Below, in pieces: positions 11,286 through 21,800 of a DNA stretch of 64,000 bases. Under the pieces are notes generated by a model. The model had not been told where the DNA came from. It did not search any database and was given only the letters and a program-made list of their open reading frames with translations. Source of the DNA: Paracentrotus lividus. Taxonomy: Eukaryota > Echinodermata > Echinoidea > Camarodonta > Echinidae. The stretch lies in assembly GCA_940671915.1 (NCBI GenBank), contig CALNVZ010000649.1, positions 7,904,957-7,968,956 of the forward strand, given 5' to 3'. The first letter of the stretch is position 1. Each line of letters opens with the position of its first letter. Both the position numbers and the translations under genes were made by a program.

Positions 11286-13775
11286 CAGCTCCACTATCTG
11301 CTCTCTCCTCTCACACGTACTATCTCTTCTTCCTCTCTCCTCCACCTTTAAACTTCATCCAAATTACTCTCTGCTCTCTCTCTTCTCAAACCCCCGTTTA
11401 AAACATTCACCCTTACCCGATACTCTCACTCTAACCGTCTCTCTCCAACCCCCTTTAAACTTTACAACCCCAACTTACTACGGGATCTCTCACACTCTCT
11501 CCTCCCAATTCCTCCTTTAAAAATAACTTTCATCCACTTACTCGAATCTCTCACTCTAAACTATCTCTCTCTTCGCCCCAACACCTTTTAAACCCTCATC
11601 CTAACTAGTACTCGATCTCCTCAACATCTCCTACTCTCTCTCTCCTCTATCTCGTCTACAACCCTTTAAAAACTTCCCCACCATTAATTACTCGTTCCCA
11701 CTCACTCTACCTCTCTTTCAAAACACCCTTTAAACTTTTCATCCACTTACTCGATCTCTCTCTTGCTCTCTCTCCAATCCCCTTTAAACTTTCATCCACG
11801 TTACTCGATCTCTCACTCTAACTATCTTCTCTCTCTCTCCTCCTTCTCTCTCTCCAACACCTCTTAAAACTTCATTCCCACTTACTAAGTATACACTCGA
11901 TCCTCACTCTCTCTTCTCCAACCTTTTAAATCTTCACCCACTTAATTACTCGTTCTCATCACTCTACCTCTCTTATCCAACACCCTTTTAAACAAACCTT
12001 CATCCCACTTACTCGATCTCTCTCTCTATTTCCTCTCTCTCCAACCACCGCTTTAAACCTTCATCCGCTTTAACTCCGGATCTCTTCTCTCATCTAACTC
12101 TCTTTTCAAACAACCACGTTAAAACACTTTCATTCCACTTACTCTCTCTCTCTCTCTCTCCAACCCCCTTTAAACTTTTCTCTCACTCTATCTCTTTCTC
12201 TCTCTCTCACCTCTCTCTTTCCAACACCCTTTAAACTTTCATCCACTTACTCGATCTCTCTCTCTCTCTCTCCAACCCCTTTAAACTTTCTTCACTCTCA
12301 TCCCTCTCCCCTCTCTCTCTCCAACACCCTTTAAACTTTCATCCACTCACTCTATCTCTCTCTCTCTCTCTCCCAACCCCCTTTAAATAAACTTTCATCC
12401 ACTTACTCGATCTTCTCATTCTAACTCTCTCTCTCTCTTCTCCCTCCAACCCTTTAAACTTTCATCACTTACTCGATCTCTCATTCTAACTATCTCTCTC
12501 TCTCCAACACCCTTTATAACTTTCACCCACTTACTCGATCTCTCTCTCTACCCCTCTCTCCAACCCCCTTTAAACTTTCACCAACTTACTCGATCTCTCA
12601 CTCTATCTCTCTCTCGTCAACCCCCCCCCTTAAACTTTCATCCATTACTGTACTCTACTCGATCTCTCACTCTATCTCTCTCTCTCTCTCCAACCCCCTT
12701 TAAACTTTCACCCACTTACTCGATCCCCTCGATCTCTCACTCTACCCCTCTCTCCAACCTCCTTCAAACTTACATCCATGCCACACTCGATCTCTCACTC
12801 TCCCCCCTCTCTCTTTCTTTCCAACCCTCTTTAAACTTCCATCCACTCACTCAATTTCCTCACTCCAACCTCTATCTCTGTCTTCCATTCGAAACCCCCT
12901 TTCAAACTCTCATCTTCCCTCTCTATCACGCTTCATCCCTCACGNNNNNNNNNNNNNNNNNNNNNNNNNTTCTACCTCTCTCTTTCCAACACCCTTTAAA
13001 CTTTCATCCACTTACTCGATTCTCTCTCTCCTCTCCAACCCCTTTAAACTTTCTCTCACTCATCCCTCTCCCCCTCTCTCTCCAACACCCTGTTAAACTT
13101 TCATCCACTCCACTCTTCTCTCTCTCTCTCTCTCCAACCCCCTTTAAACTTTCATCCACTTACTCGATCTTCTCATTCTACTCTCTCTCTCTCTCTCCCT
13201 CCAACCCTTTAAACTTTCATCCACTTACTCGATCTCTCATTCTAACTCTCTCTCTCTCTCCAACACCCTTTAAACTTTCACCCACTTACTCGATCTCTCT
13301 CTCTACCCCTCTCTCCAACCCCTTTAAACTTTCACCAAACTTACTCGATCTCTCACTCTATCTCTCTCTCGTCAACCCCCCCCCTTAAACTTTCATCCAT
13401 TACTAGTACTCGATCTCTCACTCTATCTCCTCTCTCTCTCCAACCCCCTTTAAACTTTCACCACTTACTCGATCCCCTCGATCTCTCACTCTACCCCCTC
13501 TCCAACCTCTTCAACTTACAATCCCCACTCCGATCTCTCACTCTCCCCCCTCTCTCTTTCTTCCAACCCTCTTTAAACTTCCATCCACTCACTCAATTTC
13601 TCACTCCACCTCTATCTCTGTCTTCCATTCGAACCCCCTTTCAAACTCTCATTCCTCTCTATCACTCGATCCCTCACTCGACCCCATCCCCGCTCTCTCT
13701 CTTTCTCCCTCTCTTAACCCTTGAAACCCTCACTCAATCTATCATCCATCTCTCCCTCTGACTCCAACCCTATCT
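11286..13775. repeat. CT-rich satellite array
   Basis: About 2.5 kb of imperfect tandem copies of a pyrimidine-rich unit of roughly 50-75 bp: ccaacccctttaaactttc, atccacttactcgatctc, then (tc)n. Unit lengths vary by small indels. There are no Cys/Trp-containing open frames of any length. The repetition and the N run inside make the true length uncertain. Confidence 0.85.
12945..12969. other. Assembly gap (25 N)
   Basis: 25 N bases inside the CT satellite. The sequence after the gap repeats units seen before it (for example the 12.2-12.9 kb block reappears at 13.0-13.7 kb almost unit by unit), so the two sides may partly be the same array assembled twice. Confidence 0.95.
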
Positions 13776-13789
13776 ATAGCCCATTCACA

Positions 13790-14059
13790 GAGCGGCGAAA
13801 CGAATTTGAAAGTGGGGGTCACGGTGGAAAGGGGCACTTTTTCTGAAAAGGGGCACTTGAGACCAGAGGCTTTAGAGAAAATTATTCAGATAAGTAGGGT
13901 GCGCCAGAAATTTTGCCTTTATTTGTTGCTTTAAAAATATTTAATGGCTTTGTATTTTATTTAAGACAAACAAAAGGAATGCGGAGCGCGAAGCGAGAGC
14001 AAAAATTTTGAGATCAATTGTTCATCATAAACCCTATTTATATCCACGAACGCGAAAGC

Positions 14060-14110
<51 letters not shown>
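13790..14110. repeat. Inverted copies of the 10.7-11.3 kb motifs and (GA)n
   Basis: Contains aaagtgggggtcac and aaaaggggcact (13820-13855), then gcggagcgcgaagcgagagc with ataaaccctatttatatcc (13980-14050), each the complement of words left of the satellite, followed by (GA)n at 14064-14109. No gene seen from 13.8 to 14.7 kb. Confidence 0.7.
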
Positions 14111-14112
<2 letters not shown>

Positions 14113-14721
14113 GAATGAGAGATAGAGTGAAAGATTGAGTCCCTGCATGCTTCTATAGTCTACTATCATTACACATTAAGTTTATTGATTGAGAATTAAT
14201 GAATTTGTTACTTGTGCAAAGGAAAAGATGTATAATACATAGGCCTAATATTCCCATTTTGAATATATTATATTGCTTAATCCTTAATCAATTGCAAATT
14301 GTATCATAATGAAGTTGCGCACAAATCCACTTTTGTTTCCAATGATAGAAAAGAGAACTCTTACAGAGTTAAGATACATCTTTAATTGCAGGAAGTTAAG
14401 AAAAAAAATAAAAATAAACACAGGCCTAAAAAATTTAGGCCCTAACATAAACTTTTTCCACATCAGATTCTATTTCAATACCTTTGTATTTCAATGTTAG
14501 TTCTTGTTCGTTTTGTTTGTTTGTTTGTTTGTTTTTGTTTTTGTTTTTGTTTTTGTTTATTCTGATATACTTTATACGTCTTTTTAAATAAATATTTTGT
14601 CCAATGAGTACCAGCATCGATCGCTGTTATCATCCTTTTCAAGCTCCCCCCTCCCTCCCTCCCTCCTTTTTAAATTTTTTTTTTAAACAGACTTGACCAT
14701 CCTGCAATAAAAAATTTGCAG

Positions 14722-14912
14722 CGCGCGCGCAGCAGCGTATTCGTCATTATACATAGGAGAAAAAATTGACGAAGTGACTCCTCGAACATTTGAGGCAATG
14801 AGGGCTCCACATTTGAGTCACTTGCAAAATTCAAGGGAATACCTATGGCTGCTATCAGAACTGAAAAGATGCAAGGAACTTTGTGAGGATCATTTTTTGG
14901 CATTTATTCAAG
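14722..14912 (+). CDS. Candidate orphan coding exon
   Basis: An open frame lies between an acceptor (tttgcag ending at 14721) and a strong donor (CAAG|GTAAGA at 14913). The frame reads IGEKIDEVTPRTFEAMRAPH, then LQNSREYLWLLSELKRCKEL and CEDHFLAFIQ: an amphipathic, helix-like composition with Trp and Cys unlike the low-complexity frames around it. An internal ATG starts at MRAPH. I do not recognise the family. It could be an exon of an unannotated gene, an upstream exon of ZZZ3 or part of an old transposon. No partner exon was found with certainty. Confidence 0.3.
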
Positions 14913-16059
14913 GTAAGAACTATTCTGTTTAGATCATCTAACGTTTGAATTACTTTAGAAATCTATAGACGCCTGCCCTCATTTAATACCCAGTCCCACA
15001 CGTTTCTTTGCGTGTAACCAAGTCATAAATAAGAGCATTTCATCAACATTTTCGTCCGACAACTGTTGACATCTTTACTTGATTTTGATTGGGTGAAAAG
15101 CATTACTATGATTATTGTCGGATTAAGCAAGACTTGTGAGATAAAATATCCGACATTCCTTTCATGAAACGGTATGGTGCAGCACTCGATCTCGATCAAG
15201 TTGAATTAGATCTAAGTTAGATCTAGGTAGGTACTCCCAGATAAAAAGCAAAAATGCTCTGACAGTCACAAATCATACATTAAAAAATAGTTCAATGTTT
15301 CATTTAGCATGTACATGACTTAAACTCACTTTTAAATCTCGGAAAAGCGCAAAAAAACAGCCTAAACAGCTCACTTGCCGTGTTGAAAAATTTCAATGAG
15401 AAAGCTGTCTTGCATGAGCTATCGATAGTTCAAACGATCATCATGTGCGCACGCAACATAGTGAGCTCTGTACGATCGGGCTTCTGTAACAGCAGGCACG
15501 GGGACATCCCCCCCGCGCGGAAACGAGAAGAAATTACCGGAAAAATCAAAGAGGACCGTTTGACTGTTACTTTTGACAAAATATTTCTATTACCTCTAAA
15601 ATCTAATTTGTTTGTTCATCTGTGTGACGACTATATCAAGGACATACGGATTAGGACACATACTAAACAGCCAATTAGAAATGCCCAAAAAGACTCTATG
15701 TAAAGACACTTTTCACGCACTCAAAATATAGGGGACAAACAATGGTAAGTTCGATAACAATGCCTCAAAAGAGTACTAGAACTTTGTAACATTTTTCAGG
15801 GGGGAAAAATTTCTGGGTTTAGAAGGTAGATAATGACTTTTTTCCGTTCGCTTACACTTTTAAACATACTATACATTGATCAATAATTCTTGAAGTAATT
15901 ACCAAAATCTAAAAAAAATCACCAAAACCTGGCGCTGCATTTGCATTTCCCAGCGGATATCGGAAGTGTCTTTTGTTCTCGAGTTACCGATTTTTTGTAC
16001 CGATGTTGCCATGCCCTGTGTGCTGAGGAGCGCCAGCTAGCGGTTGGGTACCTAACTAG

Positions 16060-16833
16060 GGGTTAGCGCGCCCCAGCCAAGACCAGTGCCCCGGTTCCGT
16101 CCCGATATTCGGTTTTTTTAGCTACTTCAAACAGCTTTCACCCAAAATAAATCACCAATACATTCAGCCTTCAAAACTCTCACAAAAACAATCATCAAAC
16201 ATTTCATCAACACACCACCAAAAAACACACAATTCAAAATATAAAACGAGATTGCAAACTTACTCTGAATTGGACGTCATCACAGAGATATTTCCACTTT
16301 AGCGTTTCTTAGCGAAAACGCTAACGGGTGTGCCGCTCTTCCGGGTTGCGTTGTGAAGTAATGCTGTGTGCTGCTACCATGAATTTGGTATGAGAATGAC
16401 TGGGAACTTCAACTTATTCTTTGGTCGCAGCAAATTTTTTCATATCGCCCCACATGTTTTGCAATCCTAAAAAAAAACCACACACCCTTGTCAAGAGGGG
16501 GCGCTAGCCACAATTCGGTCATAGTGAGACATTGAGTACGGCGCTTACACATTATCCGGGTTTTGTGTTGTTATGCTTTGCATCACGGGTTTTTCAGTCT
16601 GCGCGATCTAAATGCATAGGGAAACAGCGAGTGACCGAATACTATTCTGCAAAACTGATTGCCGGGCGGAAAACATCTCATTCTATCAGCAATATTTTTT
16701 TAACCATAATTAAATATTTTAAATGACTTTGATAATCTTTTAGAGTAGAATTTTTTTGTTCTTCTGGTGGATGGATCGTCATGTAAAGGAGGTAAGTTTT
16801 CATATTATCGCCGATTTCCCCTTAAGGGACCGA
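16060..16833 (+). mobile_element. 750-bp mobile sequence with splice donor, copy 1 (upstream of ZZZ3)
   Basis: Almost the whole segment matches the reverse complement of 54161-54910. The left end ggttagcgcgcc corresponds to the TIR-like GGGTAGCGCGCC found at both ends of copy 2; the right end stops at cttaagggaccga without the full inverted repeat. It contains CpG-rich words (gcgctagcc, cgcatc) and, near its 3' end, AAAGGAG|GTAAGT with the donor at 16792. The first coding exon of ZZZ3 starts with an acceptor at 17016, so this copy could supply the promoter and a noncoding first exon of ZZZ3. That function is inferred from position and the donor. Confidence 0.7.
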
Positions 16834-17032
16834 TTCACAAAATTCATGATGTATCAAATAGCACAGATAATTTTATAAATCTTACTTTGTAATATATTGT
16901 CTGACATTTCTTTTGCAATGAAATATTGCCCTCATGGATAATGCATGTCAAGATAACACCCACGATTAGATCTGTGCCCTGTGAAAACAAGTTTTATTTG
17001 CTCACAATTGTTGCAGGTTTCAATCGTGATTG

Positions 17033-18816
17033 ATGATGAGGAGAAGAGCTACAAGGTCCTCCTCTGGGCGACCAATCAGTCCAGATGCAGAGCTATTACT
17101 GGAACCACCAGAAAGGTCGACCCGGTCCAGGAAACCCTCAGAGGAACTAGTGGTCTTGGAGCTACCTAAAAGCTCAAGGACAGGGAAGCGCAGTGGGAGT
17201 GGAAAATCTCCAGAACCACCAAAGTTATCTGCAAGGACAGGGAGAAACACGGAAGGAGGACATAAGAACGAGAAGAGGGGCTTGTCTCCAGCCGAGGAGT
17301 CTACTGGAGAAACATCCACCAAAAGAAGGAGACGGTCGGGGCGCCTGGCAGAAGGAGAAGGTGAAAAAGAAAAACAGGAGCCACCAGTAACAGAAGAGAA
17401 AGTTAGTGGTGATAAAACGGAGAAACTTTCAGAAAAGAAAGGTAAATCCCCTCGTGAAAAAAAGCATGACATTAACCTGATAGAAAAAGAGGCGAAAGAG
17501 AAAGGAGATAAGGAAGTAAAGACTAAAATAAAAGATGCAAAGCAGCAAGATATAAGTGTCAAAGAGCAAAAGAAACTTGAGGAGAGTTCAACCTCTGTCA
17601 AAGAGCAGAGTGGTAAATCTCGAAGGAGAACACGCTCTGGCAGACAAGGAACAGAAGAAGATGTTGCATCATCTGTGCAATTATTTCAACAAGATAAAAA
17701 GAAAGATCACCATGAGAGGGATGATGGAGACATAGCTGGAGATGAACCAGCATCCAAACACCAAAAGAGCAAAGATCATAGCAAATCTTTGTCCAAAACT
17801 GACCTTGACAGGGAGAAAGGAGACAATGTCAGACTAAGAAGCCCACCAAGAAGTCCAGAGAAAGCCAAGAAAGCAGAATCTGCTAAAGTGGAACCACAAA
17901 AGCTTAACTTGGATCTTGGTGAACTGACAGTGAAGACCTCAGGCAAGCCGTCTCCACGTGGGGCCCTGAGTCCCCTCCGGATGAGTCCAAGAAGAGCTAG
18001 ACAGAATAGTGGACAGAAGCCATCTGATGATAGTGGATCTGCGCAGGATAAGACCCCTTCTGAACAAACTGCACCTTCAAAAGCTTCAAGCCAGAAAGAG
18101 TCGACTGGAGACGGTGTCACTGCAGGTAAAGAAAAAACAGATGATCAAACCGACAAGAAGAAGAAACCTGTAATTGCTTGCAGGGACATACATGTATGCC
18201 AAGACTTTGATGGGCTTAAAGAGGTCCCCAAATCACCCACCAGGACAACCAGAGCAAGGAAAGAAGAAGATGTTCAAACCAAAAAGGACGATACCCTGTG
18301 CAATGATGATGAACTATCTTCGAGCCAGTCAAAGTCACTCAAAGCAAAGAAAGGTCGATGTCAAGTGAAATCCCCCAGAGAGAGTCCTGCAATGTCTCCA
18401 AGGAAAGGTTTGAGGTCGGCAAGGGCACCTGACGTTGCTTCCGATCACAGCAGAGACCAAGAACTTCACCAGGAGAATAATGTTGCAATGGATACAGAAC
18501 CTACCTCTTCACCGATCTCCAAAGGACCTTCCACAGCGGCACAAAAGAATAGTCAGGAGGAAGACATTGATGCGGAACCGTTGCCAGAGGGAGATCGTGC
18601 ACCAACAGTTGGTGAGTTGCTTGCTGCAGAGAAACAGGCCAAGGAAAAGGACGTTACAGAGATCTCTGATGAAGTGGCGGCTAAGATCCGGGAGTGGAGG
18701 GTGCAGGAAGAGGAAAGTGTTGGGTTCCAAGGGGATGAGTGGTACATGGAGGAAGTAGATGAAGGTGAACCTTTCTACTATGAATCTGATCACATGGCTC
18801 TCAAAGGCAATAAAGA
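17033..18816 (+). other. ZZZ3: ZZZ3 exon 1: long charged, disordered N-terminal region
   Basis: One 1.8-kb coding exon, 594 residues, rich in Lys, Glu, Ser and Arg with SPR/SPRK and RTRSGR-type basic patches ([33 protein letters not shown]). It ends in an acidic block and the conserved [12 protein letters not shown]. The vertebrate protein has a comparable poorly conserved region with TSPRR and SPRKR patches. Donor GTGAGT at 18817. The antisense open frames over it are shadows. Confidence 0.9.
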
Positions 18817-21800
18817 GTGAGTATAAATCAAACACTTTGTTAATATCAAGTTTCTGACAATAAAAATCAGAACTGTTGCTTGTTTGGCACAAACGTCTTT
18901 TGCACAATTTACTTTGTCTTTTACTCTGACTTTGACTTTGTCTTTCTTTCCTTTTTATTTGTCTAATACTCTCACTTTGACTTTTGTTTTTTTACTACAT
19001 GTATGTCATGGTCTTTTTATTTGACTTTGACTTTGTCTTTCACTTCCACTTTTACTTGTTTTTTACTCTCATTTTGAATTTGTTTTTTGACTATGTCGTG
19101 GTTTTTTACTTTGTCTTTCACTTTTACTTTTACGTTGTCTTTAACTCTGACTTTGACTTTGTCTTTCACTTTCACTTTCAGTTTGTCTTTTGCACTTACT
19201 CTGTCTTTTACTCTCACTTTGAATTTGTTTTTTGACTGTTGTGGTTTTTGACTTTGTCTTTCACTTTTTCTTTTACTTTGTCTTTAACTCTGACTTTGTC
19301 TTTCACTTTCACTTTTAGATTTGTTGTCTTTTACTCTGACTTTGTTTTGCTTTGTTTTGTTTTTTTACTTTCTACTGGTCTTTCACTTTGGTTTTGACTT
19401 CATCTTTCACTTTGACTTTGATATTGATATTGACTTTGACTTATTCTTTTGTCCTTGAAATGTCTTTTACTTTGGCTTTGTTTTCCAGCTATCGAATGTT
19501 GCTTCGTACAATCACCACCCTAGAGGCACAGAGAAAGCAAGCCGTTAAGGATCTTGATAAGCTAGTGACGGCCCAAAGAGAAGCTCTTCGGAATCCTCTC
19601 AAGTTTGTTCATAAGTTGCAGAAGAAGGTTGGTGAAACTTAGTTGAATTGTGTAGTCTATCTTGGCATGTGACTTGCCAACAGATGTGTTGATTGGCAAA
19701 CAAAGAGTTAATAGCGTCTAAAATTTAATTTAAAGATAGCCTTGGGATGCTTCATACTTGTGCAATGGGAAAACAAAATCCACCTTCTGATTTCATTGTT
19801 TGTGTCTTTATGTAATTCATAAAATGAATCTATAGGGCCCGTTTCACGGTTAGGCGCCACTTTTCGTCAACCTAGGCATCAAAATTTCAAATTTGATTTG
19901 AAATATCAAAGAGTACAATTTATAAATCTTGGGAATGTGAATTTACAGATAAATGTGATGACAGAGCTTAATCAATGCCCCACTCCCCTATGTTATCATA
20001 GACACTGTGAAGATTAAGGATATTTAAATTAAAAAACAATATTTCAATCACACAGACATAACTTCCATTTCTACTACCAATATTTTCAAATATCCACATG
20101 ATAGAGGGCTATTCAAGGAAACTCTGTTCCAAATTTTATGCTTTTTTATGCATTTTCGTTGAAATATAAAGACATTTAGGGGAAAAAATGAATAAATGAA
20201 AGAATTTGACTCAAGAAAGTTACTTTCAATTTAAACTTCCTTGTTGATGTTCTGTATTGTTTCATAGAGACAATGATCGTGGTGGGGGACATGTACATCT
20301 GTAATAGTAACAGTGCTAATGTCTGACTTTTTATTTTACAATTCTGAAACAGTAGGTGGTGTGGATGTGACAAAACTAAATGTGAACTGACATTTCAAAT
20401 TTTGACCAATGATAAATAAATAATAAACAGATGTGAACCTATAATTATATTTCTATTAGTCGGCAAAATATAATTTCCACTCATGATCACAATAGGAGTC
20501 GATTATCCCATATATTTCATTTTTTTCACAATTACTGCTACCTGACATAGTGGATGTGACATTATTCATGTGAACGGAACATGGTTCTTCTTGTTTTCAT
20601 CAAAGATTTTCACTTTAATCACACTAATGTTGCATAGAAACACCACTTGGTATACAGATATTTACAGAACATAAATAACTGCTCACAATTTCTGCATTCT
20701 GTAAAGTTATGAGTGCCTAAAAGCATTGTGGGCGGATGTGACAAAATCAGATGTGAAAAGACATTTTTCCATTTCCCACCTAAAGAGCTTAAAACTTCAT
20801 TATGAGTAAAGATCTAGATACTGATCTAGTACATAGAGTTAGTGGAGTATTCAAAGCGAATATCATCTCCATTGCTATGGAGATTATTATTTTTCAGAGC
20901 AGCATGGTGGATGTGATATGTGAACGGACATATGGCATATTTATTTTCGTATTTTTTGTAAATTTCAAGTAACATAGAAATCTCTTTGTCAGTCATTATT
21001 ATCAACTAAATAAAGAAGATAAAATACCCTGTGACTCAAAGCTAATTACCTTTTTAATCTTGAGATAAATATGAAAATGCAAGGCTGAAAAAATAGACTG
21101 GTGGATGTGACAAGTGTGAACGGACATTTGTATCATGAAATAAAAAATAAAAACTTAACGTTCAAATTCCTAAAAAAATTTTCAAAAGATGTATAGGTTA
21201 CCCTTGTTTATTAATATATGTAAAAACATCTGGAGTCACCTGAGCCAAAATTTTTTTATGGCATTCTGAAATTTTGGTGGATGTGACGAAAAGTGTGAAC
21301 GGAAACTTAAATGTTGTTTTTCAAATCGTTCTCATGTCATCAGATTTGCAAGAGTTTCAGAGAAACTTTCTACACTTACTGTAGCAAACCTAAGCTGTAC
21401 TCAGACACCTTTTTCATTAGACAGCCCCTCAGTTTCTAAAGTACATGGCACTTGCATGCATATCCTTAAATGTGAACGGACACCGTCACATCCACCAAGA
21501 GAATTTTGATGTGAAAAAAAATTATTGAAAAGGTGGTCAAAATTTTAAAAACCTATTATGATTTATTACATGAACAAAACAATTAAACATATTAGTGCAT
21601 TTAATAGAGAGCTCAATGTTTTTCGGACTGGCACAGTTTCCAAAAAAGGCATGTTTGCCAGGTTGACACTAGGTAGGTCCCATTTGGACACATCTCACCC
21701 TACTGAACAAAAATGCTTGGGAGTTAGATTTTCGTTATGCTATGGGAGGTAGAACCCATATGGGCAATTCCATGAAAATCCGGACACGGGTGCCGGAAAT

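Noticed and set aside
15380-15703. 107-codon + strand frame upstream of ZZZ3
   Set aside because: No recognisable motif, no splice logic and start at a non-ATG codon; probably chance.
17020-17601. 193-codon minus-strand frame rich in Ser and Phe
   Set aside because: Shadow of ZZZ3 exon 1. The + strand frame is longer, has the start context and continues into conserved exons.
20361-21496. CRISPR array
   Set aside because: The repeats are short, imperfect and about 185 bp apart in an animal intron, with no spacer structure or cas genes.
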